A stretch of 55,391 bases of DNA from Clostridium sp. 26_21 (GTDB lineage: Bacteria > Bacillota > Clostridia > TANB77 > CAG-508): contig MNRO01000010.1 in assembly GCA_001915995.1 (NCBI GenBank), forward strand, positions 1 to 55,391, read 5' to 3'. Below the pieces are notes generated by a model that ran no database searches, was not told the DNA's origin, and saw nothing but the letters and a program-made list of their open reading frames with translations. Below are positions 16,641-24,593 of the stretch, piece by piece. Numbering within the stretch: the stretch's first letter is position 1; every line of letters starts with the position of its first letter. A program made the position numbers and the translations under genes.

Positions 16641-17255
16641 GTGAAAAATAAGAAGATAATTTCAACAATACTACTTATTGCATTGATAGTTATAATTGTT
16701 GCTGCTGTATTAATAGTAAAAAATAAGCAGGTATCTTCTAATAAAGGAAATGTAGAACTTTCAAATAAAGAAGATCAAGTTATACAAAATATTAGAAATG
16801 CATTTGACGAATTAAGAACAGATTTTATTGTTGATAGTGCAACTGTTGAAAATTATCATCCAAATGAATCTCACGAAGAAGATGGTAATGAAACAGGAAC
16901 TGCTTTTAATTTAAAAAATATTATAGTTTCAAATCTTGGTGAAAATGTTATAGATGAATCTAAAAATAATTTTACTGAAATTAAACTAGATGATTTTATT
17001 CTTGAAGCAGGAAATAAAGTAGATATTCCAGACGGATATCATGTATATTTAAGTACTGATGAAGAAAATGAAGAAAAAATTATAACAATTGTTTATAAAG
17101 ATTCAGTTTTCTGTAATGGAATGGCTCATTATGATACAGAAAATAATGTAATAGCTGATAATTCAAATAATTGTTATCCAGTACTTGTGGCACAAATAAA
17201 GCTAACATCTGATGATGCAGCATATTATTTGGAACCAATGAAAAGTGTAAAATAA
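16641..17255 (+). CDS. Pilin-like membrane-anchored protein without a canonical prepilin signal
   Basis: 204 residues, starting at GTG with AGGGAGG upstream. A Lys-rich tip and one hydrophobic helix (about residues 6-27) resemble a pilin stem, but there is no Gly cleavage site before it. The C-terminal half shares a pattern with the next gene's pilin: an aromatic/beta strand ending in FC, a spacer of Asn/Thr, then N-x-YP-x-L-x-A-x-I. This suggests a common fold. It may be a minor pilin or a pilus-associated surface protein. Its place directly before the pilin supports this, but the function is unknown. Confidence 0.55.
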   Translation: MKNKKIISTILLIALIVIIVAAVLIVKNKQVSSNKGNVELSNKEDQVIQNIRNAFDELRTDFIVDSATVENYHPNESHEEDGNETGTAFNLKNIIVSNLGENVIDESKNNFTEIKLDDFILEAGNKVDIPDGYHVYLSTDEENEEKIITIVYKDSVFCNGMAHYDTENNVIADNSNNCYPVLVAQIKLTSDDAAYYLEPMKSVK

Positions 17256-17294
17256 AAAACGAAAATTATTAAAAATGAAAGGAAGAAAAAAATT

Positions 17295-17861
17295 ATGAAA
17301 AAGAATCAAAATGGTGTAACACTAATCGCATTAGCTGTTACAATTATAGTTATGTTAATATTAGCAGGAGCAACAATGGCAACATTAAATGGAGAAAATG
17401 GACTTTTAACACAATCAAGAAAGGCAGCAGCAGCTAACACAGAAGCAAGTGTAAAAGAAAAAATGAATACAGCATTTACATCTGTATCAATGGAAGTACA
17501 AATGCAAAGTGCTTCAAACCCAGCATATAGTGCAGAAGCAAAAATAGCTGATTATTTACAAGTAGTTGCAGACCAATTAGGAAAAGCAGATGCATATACA
17601 GTTAGTACAGCAGCAAATACAGCTGGAAAAAATCCAAGTGATTTAACAAAAGGAATATTTACAGTATATTTAGTAACAGAAAGTGGAAATAAACATTATA
17701 TTTATATAGATTATATAGATGCTACATTCTGCTTAACAGCAAATACAACAAATAACAAAACAAAACCAACAAATAAAAATGAATATCCTATGTTAAGAGC
17801 AAAAATTTTATTTGAAACAAATACAGTATCATTAACAGGACCATATACAAACGCTTTATAA
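17295..17861 (+). CDS. Probable major type IV pilin (prepilin)
   Basis: 188 residues. A short basic leader ends in Gly7, followed by VTLIALAVTIIVMLILAG, the hydrophobic stem. Position +5 is Ala instead of the usual Glu. The globular part is Ala/Thr-rich, with one Cys in the FC motif and the YPMLRAKI strand near the end. The prepilin peptidase gene follows, separated by two strong hairpins. High expression is suggested by the strong SD and the stable 3' hairpin. Assignment as the major subunit is by position; other pilins occur at 18797, 26765 and 38677. Confidence 0.8.
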   Translation: MKKNQNGVTLIALAVTIIVMLILAGATMATLNGENGLLTQSRKAAAANTEASVKEKMNTAFTSVSMEVQMQSASNPAYSAEAKIADYLQVVADQLGKADAYTVSTAANTAGKNPSDLTKGIFTVYLVTESGNKHYIYIDYIDATFCLTANTTNNKTKPTNKNEYPMLRAKILFETNTVSLTGPYTNAL

Positions 17862-17878
17862 TATAATAAATAAAACAT

Positions 17879-17903
17879 CAGGCATATACATTGTATATGC
17901 CTG
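17879..17903 (+). other. Stable intercistronic hairpin after the pilin gene
   Basis: A perfect 10-bp stem CAGGCATATA/TATATGCCTG with a five-base loop and no T-run behind it. It is not a normal terminator; it would more likely protect the 3' end of a processed pilin mRNA or reduce read-through. Confidence 0.55.
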
Positions 17904-17954
17904 AACTAATATAAAACAAATTGATACAATAGAAAAACTAACAGAAAGGGGCAA

Positions 17955-17971
17955 GTTAGCTCAAAGCTAAC
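17955..17971 (+). promoter_or_regulatory. Hairpin between the SD and the start codon of the prepilin peptidase gene
   Basis: GTTAGCT/AGCTAAC with a three-base loop. AAAGGGG lies just 5' (17945-17951) and the ATG is 10 bases 3' (17982). Folding would shorten the effective SD-AUG distance from about 30 to about 14 bases. Confidence 0.5.
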
Positions 17972-17981
17972 AAAAAGAGAA

Positions 17982-18785
17982 ATGAACATATTTTTATATG
18001 CAATAATTTTTTTATGTGGTACAATGTTTGGAAGTTTTTATACACTTGCAGTATATAGAATACCCAAAAATATAGATATAGTAAAAAAACATTCATATTG
18101 TCCAAACTGTAATCATAAATTAGGAATTTTAGATTTAATACCAATATTAAGTTATATATTCTTAGGTGGAAAATGTAGATATTGTAAACAAAAAATAAGA
18201 CCTAGATATTTAATATTAGAAATATTAAGTGGTTTAGCATTTGTTTTATTGGCATATGCACTTAATATTAATATATATACAGTAACTTTAAAATCTGCAA
18301 TGCCATTCATATTTATGATATTATATTTTACTGCAATAATTTTAATATCAGCAATAGATAAAGAATATAGAAATATTAATAAAAAAGTACTTGCATATGG
18401 AATAATCATATCACTTCTATATATGATATATCTATATGTAATAGATCCAACTAGTATATATAGATATGCTATATATTTAGCAATATATATAGTATTATTA
18501 GGAATAAATACATTTATATTAAGAAAGTTTGCTAAAGATGATTATTATATAAATTTAATAACATTTTTTACAATAATGCTGTTTTTTATGGGATATAGGC
18601 TTGGAATCATGACATTAATAATTTTTGGATTTGAAATATTAATACATATATTAATCAGAAAAATAACCAAAAGGAAAAATGGAAATGTTCCAATAAAATT
18701 AAAAGAAATTCCATTAGGACTTTATTTAGGAGCAGGTAATTTAATAACAATATTTATAATATGTATAGTAAATCTTATCCAATAA
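17982..18785 (+). CDS. pilD: Prepilin peptidase (A24 family, PilD-like)
   Basis: 267 residues, about eight membrane helices. The cytoplasmic N-terminal loop has the zinc tetracysteine C40-x2-C43...C65-x2-C68 of bifunctional peptidase/methyltransferases. The first catalytic Asp is D126 in ISAIDKEYR. The second falls in AKDD (186-187) where most relatives have GxGD. The enzyme cuts prepilins after the leader Gly and may methylate the new N-terminus. It sits in the pilus operon between two pilin genes, its obvious substrates. Confidence 0.85.
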   Translation: MNIFLYAIIFLCGTMFGSFYTLAVYRIPKNIDIVKKHSYCPNCNHKLGILDLIPILSYIFLGGKCRYCKQKIRPRYLILEILSGLAFVLLAYALNINIYTVTLKSAMPFIFMILYFTAIILISAIDKEYRNINKKVLAYGIIISLLYMIYLYVIDPTSIYRYAIYLAIYIVLLGINTFILRKFAKDDYYINLITFFTIMLFFMGYRLGIMTLIIFGFEILIHILIRKITKRKNGNVPIKLKEIPLGLYLGAGNLITIFIICIVNLIQ

Positions 18786-18796
18786 AGGAGGAAAAA

Positions 18797-19210
18797 ATGA
18801 AATCAGAAAGAGGAGTATCATTAATATCACTTATTATATATTTATTAACAATGACAATTGTAGTTGCAGGTGTTGCAAGAATTTCTGATTATTTTTATAA
18901 TAATTTAAACAATAATGACAATACATTAGAAGCAAATGAACAATTTGTAAAACTAAATGCATATATTACTAAAGAAATAAACTTAAAAGGTAATGTAGTA
19001 AAAACTATAAAAAATGATGAATATATTATATTTCAAAATACTGGAAATCAATATACATTTACAAAATCAACTGGTGATATATATATGAACAAGGCTAAGA
19101 TTTGTTCAAATGTAAAAAAATGTAATTTTAGTTATAGCAATAATATAGTTACTATAAACTTAGAAATGAATAATGGTACAAGCTATCAAAATTCATATAA
19201 AGTTTTATAA
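18797..19210 (+). CDS. Minor prepilin (PilW/PilJ-like position)
   Basis: 137 residues from ATG 18797, behind AAAGGAGG; a Met 12 codons upstream lies in the pilD end and was not used. The leader ends at Gly6 and is followed by VSLISLIIYLLTMTIVVAG. Position +5 is Ser. The globular domain is small, with two Cys (KICSNVKKC) that may pair. Minor pilins of this kind prime pilus assembly. It lies between pilD and pilB. Confidence 0.7.
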   Translation: MKSERGVSLISLIIYLLTMTIVVAGVARISDYFYNNLNNNDNTLEANEQFVKLNAYITKEINLKGNVVKTIKNDEYIIFQNTGNQYTFTKSTGDIYMNKAKICSNVKKCNFSYSNNIVTINLEMNNGTSYQNSYKVL

Positions 19211-19225
19211 AAGTGGAAAATTTTG

Positions 19226-20911
19226 ATGAAAGGAAAAATATTAGTAATAAATACTAATAGGTACAAAAGTAAAATGGCATTTGGAAAACGTCAACCAATT
19301 GGAGTCGAATTAGTAAAAAAGGGAATTGTTACTGAAGAAGATGTTCAAAGAGCCTTGTTAGAGCAAAAGAAGAATCCTAATAGAAAGCTTGGAGAAATAA
19401 TCAAAGATATGGAAATATGTGATCCTCGTACACTTATTCAGGCAATAGGAGAAACTTTAGGAATAAAAGGTGTAATACTAACATCTGATTCAATAAGAAT
19501 AAATGTTCTTGATTATATTTCAGTAGAAATGGCAAAAAAATATTGTGTTATACCATTTGATGTTGATGGCAGTAAAGTAAAAGTCTGCTTTGCTGATACA
19601 ACCAATAAAAGAAATTATGATGCAGTAAAAATGTTAATGTTAAATAGAGGATTAATAGTAGAACCATATGTTACATATGAAAATATAATTAGAGATTTAT
19701 TAGATGATATAGGTGGAAAAATTAATGAAAATATGAATAAAATAGGACAAGAAGATAATATAACAGAATTAGTTGATTCTATTATAAAAACAGGTATGAA
19801 AAATAGAGCAAGTGATATTCATATTGAACCACAAAATGATGAAATAAGAGTTAGATATAGAATTGATGGAGAGTTATTTGTTGCGACTACAATTCCAAAA
19901 GAAAAGTTACCACAGGTTGTTGGAAGATTAAAAGCTATATCTAATATGCATCAAGAAAAACAAGAATCACAAGATGGTAGAATTTTAATATATGATGATT
20001 ACAATATCCGTGTATCTTCTCAAAGAAATGTTTATGGAGAAAAATTTGTATTAAGACTTTTAAAGAAAAATAAATCAATACAAAGTATATTTGATTTAGG
20101 ATATCCAGGAACACCTGAAGATCTAGATAATAGTATAAATAAAAGAAATAGTATTACAGTAATAGCAGCTCCAACAGGTGAAGGTAAAACTACATCTTTA
20201 TATAGTATGTTAGATTATTTAAATAAACCTAATATAAATGTTACAACAATTGAGGATCCAGTAGAAATTCGTATACCAGGATTAAACCAAATAGAAGTTG
20301 ATGCAAAATCAACTTTCTCAGATAACTTGAGAACAATATTAAGACAAGACCCTGATATTATACTTGTTGGTGAAATAAGAGATAAGGAAACTGCAGAAAT
20401 TGCAATGCAAGCTGGTCAAACAGGTCACTATGTATTATCAACAATACATACAATTGATGCTGTTGAAGTTATAACAAGATTAAGAAAAATTGGCATATCA
20501 GATTATGATATTGCAAGTACATTAGCAACAGCTATATCACAAAGACTTGTTAGAAGAATTTGTCCATATTGTAGAAAAGAGAGGAAATTTACTGAACATG
20601 AAAAAAGCATTATAAATTCAATTGCAAATAGATATGGAGAAAAATTCGATCTTGATAAGGCAGTAACATATGATTCTGTTGGATGTTCAAAATGTAATGA
20701 AGCAGGATTTTTCGGAAGAATTGCTGTATTTGAAATTCTTAACTTAGATGAAGATTTAAAAGAATTAGTAATGAATGGATCATCAAGTATTGATATAAGA
20801 AAAAAAGCATTAGAGAAAGATTATAGACCATTAATTATTGATGGTTTAAGAAAAGTAGTAAAAGGTATCACTACTTTAGATGAATTGAATAGAAAACTTA
20901 GAATGTTTTAA
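19226..20911 (+). CDS. pilB: Type IV pilus assembly ATPase PilB (GspE family)
   Basis: 561 residues. An N-terminal MshEN-type domain (about 15-165; QPIGVELVKKGIVTEEDV) precedes the ATPase core. The Walker A motif is APTGEGKTT (about 315-323), Walker B is DIILVGEIRD, and the His box is STIHTIDA. A zinc tetracysteine follows: CPYC...CSKC. PilB powers pilus extension from the cytoplasm. MshEN domains bind cyclic di-GMP in several PilB-like ATPases, so such control is possible. The start is not certain: ATG 19226 has a weak SD, and ATG 19274 would also give a plausible N-terminus. Confidence 0.95.
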   Translation: MKGKILVINTNRYKSKMAFGKRQPIGVELVKKGIVTEEDVQRALLEQKKNPNRKLGEIIKDMEICDPRTLIQAIGETLGIKGVILTSDSIRINVLDYISVEMAKKYCVIPFDVDGSKVKVCFADTTNKRNYDAVKMLMLNRGLIVEPYVTYENIIRDLLDDIGGKINENMNKIGQEDNITELVDSIIKTGMKNRASDIHIEPQNDEIRVRYRIDGELFVATTIPKEKLPQVVGRLKAISNMHQEKQESQDGRILIYDDYNIRVSSQRNVYGEKFVLRLLKKNKSIQSIFDLGYPGTPEDLDNSINKRNSITVIAAPTGEGKTTSLYSMLDYLNKPNINVTTIEDPVEIRIPGLNQIEVDAKSTFSDNLRTILRQDPDIILVGEIRDKETAEIAMQAGQTGHYVLSTIHTIDAVEVITRLRKIGISDYDIASTLATAISQRLVRRICPYCRKERKFTEHEKSIINSIANRYGEKFDLDKAVTYDSVGCSKCNEAGFFGRIAVFEILNLDEDLKELVMNGSSSIDIRKKALEKDYRPLIIDGLRKVVKGITTLDELNRKLRMF

Positions 20912-20934
20912 CAAAAATTTAGGAGGAAACAAAA

Positions 20935-22071
20935 ATGGTAGATGTTGATAAAATTATTAGAGCAGCTATAAAGAAAGGAGCATCAGATATTCACCTTGTA
21001 AAAGGTGAGTATCCTATGTTCAGAATTAGCAAAGCTTTAATTGGTTTTGATGAGGTTGATAAATTAAAAGATGATGATATGTTTGAAATATCAGATTTTA
21101 TTATTAATGGAAATGTTGATAAAGCCAAAATGTTTGATGAATCAAGAAAATTAGATACATCATATGTATGTGATGGAATTCGTTTGAGAGTAAATGCTTC
21201 TTTTGCTGATGAAGTACCAGTATTTACAATGAGAATTATAAAAAATGAATTACCACCATTTGAATCTTTAGGAGTTCCTGATATTGTAAGAAGAATGACA
21301 TATCAACCACAAGGTTTAATATTAGTAACAGGTAAAACAAACTCTGGTAAATCTACAACATTAAGTGCATTAGTAGATCATATAAATGAAACTCAAAATA
21401 AAAAGATATTAACACTTGAAAGCCCTATAGAATATATGCACAAATCAAAAAATTCTTTAATAATCCAAAAAGAGGTTGGACCAGGAAGAGATTGTTTAAC
21501 ATATCATGATGGTGTAAAAAATGCCTTAAGAGAAGACTGTGATATTCTAGTAATAGGAGAAATAAGAGATAAAATAACTATGGAAGCAGCAATAGAGATG
21601 GCAGAATCTGGACACTTAGTAATAGGTACATTACATACAAAATCATGTGCAGAAACAATAGATAGAATGATAAACTTCTATGAAGTTCGTGATCAGGCAC
21701 AAATTAAGTATTTATTATCATCATTATTAAAATTAGTTGTTTCTCAAAGACTATTACCAGGAAAAGATGACAAAATGGTACTTGTTCCAGAAGTTATGGT
21801 TGTAGATAATGTTGTTTCAGGTGTTATAAGAAGAGATAAGATTAGTGTTTCTGAAATTGAGGATGCTATACAAAGTGGAAGTGAAAGAGGAAGTGTAAGT
21901 TTAATTACTTCATTATCACAACTATTTATTCAAGACAAATTAACTCTTGATCAAGCTAAAGGACAAGTAGAAGAAAAGAACTTAGAAGTTTTAAATAGAA
22001 CAATAATGCAATTAAGAATAAAAGCAGGAAGAGACTCAATGAATAATATGTATTCTAATATAAAAAAATAG
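20935..22071 (+). CDS. pilT: Pilus retraction ATPase PilT
   Basis: 378 residues, SD AGGAGG. Walker A is TGKTNSGKSTT (about 131-141), the Walker B region is DILVIGEIRDK, and the His box is GTLHTKSC. The N-terminus has the PilT-type ASDIHLVKGEYP segment. PilT depolymerises the pilus, giving twitching motility and DNA uptake. It sits between pilB and pilC in a single operon. One base change from family consensus is visible: the usual AIRxDP-like Asp box reads ALREDCD here, with Cys replacing Pro. Confidence 0.93.
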   Translation: MVDVDKIIRAAIKKGASDIHLVKGEYPMFRISKALIGFDEVDKLKDDDMFEISDFIINGNVDKAKMFDESRKLDTSYVCDGIRLRVNASFADEVPVFTMRIIKNELPPFESLGVPDIVRRMTYQPQGLILVTGKTNSGKSTTLSALVDHINETQNKKILTLESPIEYMHKSKNSLIIQKEVGPGRDCLTYHDGVKNALREDCDILVIGEIRDKITMEAAIEMAESGHLVIGTLHTKSCAETIDRMINFYEVRDQAQIKYLLSSLLKLVVSQRLLPGKDDKMVLVPEVMVVDNVVSGVIRRDKISVSEIEDAIQSGSERGSVSLITSLSQLFIQDKLTLDQAKGQVEEKNLEVLNRTIMQLRIKAGRDSMNNMYSNIKK

Positions 22072-22086
22072 TATAGGGAGGACAAG

Positions 22087-23430
22087 ATGCCAGTTTTTAT
22101 TTATAAAGGAATAACAGACAAAGGATTAATAATAAAGAACAAGGTTGAAGAAGAAAGTAAGCAAAAACTTCTTGATAGATTAAAATCTAATAATATAATG
22201 CCGATAGATGTAACTCAAATAGGTCTTTCATCAAGAAGAACTACTCAAAGAAAAAATCTTGCTAAATCAAAAGAAATATTTAAAGAAGTAAATATGGCAA
22301 CAATTGATGTAAAAACAGATAAAAAATCTAAAAACAAATCATTAGATAAAGTAAAAAAATATTTTGCTGTTAGAAAAAAAATAACAACTCGAGATGTAGT
22401 TATTTTTACACAAGATTTTTATTTGTTAAAAAAGGCTAACTTTAATAATATACATGCATTATCAACAATTATGCAAAGTACAGAGAATCCATCTTTAAAA
22501 GATATAATAGAAGATATATTAGCAGGTGTTGAAGCTGGTGAATATATGTATCAGACCATGGAATATTATCCAGATATCTTTCCATATATATATACAAATA
22601 TGGTTAAGGTAGGAGAACTTTCAGGTTCACTATCAAATTCTTTAGAACAGGCTGTAAAATATTTGGATGAATCAACAGAATTGACTAAAAAGATTAAAAA
22701 AATATTAATTCCAAATATATTACAATTTGTTGGTATTTTAGTATTATTAGTAGCAGGAACATTGATTGCAGTTCCACAGATTGAAAAATTATTTGAAGAT
22801 ATGGGATCTAATGCAAAACTTCCAGCAGTAACATTATGGTTTAGGGATTTTTTAAATAGTGCAATGACATATTGGCCAATACCAACTATGATAATTGCAG
22901 GTATTGTAGCAGTAGTTATATTATATATTAATACTCCAAGGGGAAGATATAATTTTCACTATTTTAAATATACAATGCCAATTTTTGGAAAGCTTATATT
23001 TTCATTAGATTTTTCTAGATTAATGCAAGCTATGGAATTAAATATGTCAAATGGAATGAGAATACAAGATGCTTTGGATATAAGTAAAAATATTACAAAT
23101 AATCAGGTAATGTTAGCAATAATTGAGGCATCAATGAATAATATGTTAACAGGTAATTCTTGGATTCAACCATTCGAGGATTCTGGATTATGTTCTTCAA
23201 TGCAGACTGAGATGTTGAAAATAGGTATGCAGACAGATTTGCCTGAAATGTTAAGAAAATTAAAAGAATATATGAATGCAGATATTAAGAACACAATGGA
23301 TAAGATTACAGCAATTTTACCTCAAGTTGTTTATTCAATTGTAGGTATAGTATTAATATTCTTCGTTGTTGTAGTATTAGTACCAGTAATTCAAGTTTAC
23401 ATGGGTGGATTTATGTTTGATACAATGTAA
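22087..23430 (+). CDS. pilC: Type IV pilus platform protein PilC (GspF family)
   Basis: 447 residues. After a basic N-terminal domain come two GspF repeats with membrane helices at about 212-235, 262-282 and 415-440. Family segments include FTQDFYLLKKANF, VKVGELSGSLSNSLEQ and LNMSNGMRIQDAL. PilC forms the rotor in the membrane onto which PilB and PilT act. It is the last gene of the pilus operon, followed by a terminator. The long Lys-rich insert between the N-terminal strand pair and the first repeat (about residues 55-100) is unusual in length. Confidence 0.92.
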   Translation: MPVFIYKGITDKGLIIKNKVEEESKQKLLDRLKSNNIMPIDVTQIGLSSRRTTQRKNLAKSKEIFKEVNMATIDVKTDKKSKNKSLDKVKKYFAVRKKITTRDVVIFTQDFYLLKKANFNNIHALSTIMQSTENPSLKDIIEDILAGVEAGEYMYQTMEYYPDIFPYIYTNMVKVGELSGSLSNSLEQAVKYLDESTELTKKIKKILIPNILQFVGILVLLVAGTLIAVPQIEKLFEDMGSNAKLPAVTLWFRDFLNSAMTYWPIPTMIIAGIVAVVILYINTPRGRYNFHYFKYTMPIFGKLIFSLDFSRLMQAMELNMSNGMRIQDALDISKNITNNQVMLAIIEASMNNMLTGNSWIQPFEDSGLCSSMQTEMLKIGMQTDLPEMLRKLKEYMNADIKNTMDKITAILPQVVYSIVGIVLIFFVVVVLVPVIQVYMGGFMFDTM

Positions 23431-23436
23431 AATTAA

Positions 23437-23466
23437 AACTCGGAGAGTAGGAATCCGAGTTTTTTA
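23437..23466 (+). terminator. Terminator of the pilus operon
   Basis: Perfect 8-bp stem AACTCGGA/TCCGAGTT followed by TTTTT, seven bases after the pilC stop. Confidence 0.9.
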
Positions 23467-23480
23467 TTTATTAAAAGAAA

Positions 23481-23509
23481 AACAGAAGTTGAAAAACTTC
23501 TGTTTTTTT
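23481..23509. terminator. Bidirectional terminator between pilC and rpsI
   Basis: Perfect 10-bp stem AACAGAAGTT/AACTTCTGTT with a GAAA loop. It has T-runs on both strands and serves the convergent rplM-rpsI operon and any read-through from pilC. Confidence 0.85.
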
Positions 23510-23519
23510 AATATAAAAA

Positions 23520-23921
23520 TTATCTCTTTGAGAATTGAGGTGCTTTTCTTGCTTTTTTAAGACCATATTTCTTTCTTTCTTTCATACGAGAATCTCTTGT
23601 TAAGAATCCGTTTGATTTTAAAGCAGGTCTATATTCAGCATTAGCTTCATTTAAAGCTCTAGCGATACCATGTCTAACTGCACCAGCTTGACCAGTAACA
23701 CCTCCACCATAAACTGAACAAACAACATCATATTTTGTTAATGTATTTGTAACTGTTAATGGTTGTCTAACAATAACTTTTAAAGTATCTAAATCGAAAT
23801 ATTCTTCGATATCTTTTCCATTTATTGTTATTTTTCCAGTTCCTTCAACTAATCTAACTCTAGCTACTGAACTTTTTCTTCTACCTGTACCTAAGTATGT
23901 TATTTTATTTGACTTAGCCAT
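23520..23921 (-). CDS. rpsI: Ribosomal protein uS9
   Basis: 133 residues, SD AAGGAGG. Family marks are YLGTGRRKSSVARVRL near the N-terminus, GGGVTGQAGAVRHGIARAL in the middle and the basic C-terminal tail KKARKAPQFSKR that reaches the P-site tRNA. It follows rplM with the normal 17-base gap. Confidence 0.98.
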   Translation of the reverse strand: MAKSNKITYLGTGRRKSSVARVRLVEGTGKITINGKDIEEYFDLDTLKVIVRQPLTVTNTLTKYDVVCSVYGGGVTGQAGAVRHGIARALNEANAEYRPALKSNGFLTRDSRMKERKKYGLKKARKAPQFSKR

Positions 23922-23938
23922 TATTGTTCCTCCTTAAA

Positions 23939-24373
23939 TTAAAAATTCCAAATTTCTGGTTTTTGTGCTTGAAGATTGTGTTCGCTTCCAGCAAATGTTC
24001 TTAATTTTGTTGCCATTTGTCTTCCTAAAGAAGTATGTGGTAACATTCCTTTAACAGCTAACATCATAGCTTTTTCTGGATTTTTTGCCATCATTACAGC
24101 AGCTGGAGTTTCTTTCATTCCTCCAATATATCCTGAATGATGTCTGTAAATTTTTGAATTCATTTTATTTCCTGTTAATTTTGCATCTTTGCAATTAATG
24201 ATGATAACATTATCACCTGTATCAATATTTGGTGTGAAAGTTGGTTTATGTTTTCCTCTAAGTAATCTAGCAGCTTCAGTAGCAACTCTACCAAGTGGCT
24301 TGTCTGTAGCATCGATTATATACCATTTTCTTTCAACTTCTGATTTTTTTGCACTATATGTAACATTGTTCAT
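23939..24373 (-). CDS. rplM: Ribosomal protein uL13
   Basis: 144 residues. Recognised by KWYIIDATDKPLGRVATE, the GDNVIIINCKDAKLTG segment and the MLPHTSLGRQM region. It is an early 50S assembly protein and heads the rplM-rpsI operon. The AGGAGG is 12 bases before the ATG, slightly far. A perfect promoter and a folded leader lie upstream. Confidence 0.98.
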   Translation of the reverse strand: MNNVTYSAKKSEVERKWYIIDATDKPLGRVATEAARLLRGKHKPTFTPNIDTGDNVIIINCKDAKLTGNKMNSKIYRHHSGYIGGMKETPAAVMMAKNPEKAMMLAVKGMLPHTSLGRQMATKLRTFAGSEHNLQAQKPEIWNF

Positions 24374-24478
24374 GGTAGTACTAATCCTCCTATTTAAAAT
24401 TTTAATTTTATTTATATGAAATTTAAATTTTAAACTACCGGGGAGAAGTTCAAATTTAAATCATATTTCAATATTCAC
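24374..24478 (-). promoter_or_regulatory. rplM leader with long A/T hairpin (L13-leader-like)
   Basis: The leader is about 105 bases. The minus-strand segment 24464-24448 pairs with 24435-24416 around a perfect 9-bp core (TTTAAATTT/AAATTTAAA), enclosing the loop TTCTCCCCGGTA. Position matches autoregulatory L13 leaders known in Firmicutes; sequence identity with that family was not tested. Confidence 0.45.
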
Positions 24479-24484
24479 TCAAAT

Positions 24485-24513
24485 ATTTTAATACAAAATG
24501 TGATTTTTGTCAA
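24485..24513 (-). promoter_or_regulatory. Strong SigA promoter of rplM-rpsI
   Basis: Minus strand: TTGACA (24508-24513), a 17-base spacer, TAAAAT (24485-24490). Confidence 0.8.
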
Positions 24514-24531
24514 TGAATTTTATTAAAGTTA

Positions 24532-24560
24532 TTGATATTTTTGGTTTTTATGTATATAAT
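24532..24560 (+). promoter_or_regulatory. SigA promoter of the flippase gene
   Basis: TTGATA (24532-24537), a 17-base spacer, TATAAT (24555-24560), with the SD AGGAGG about 20 bases downstream. It is divergent from the rplM promoter, with only about 20 bases between the two -35 elements. Confidence 0.7.
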
Positions 24561-24593
24561 TTACAAGATTGAATTGATAGTTAGGAGGACAAA

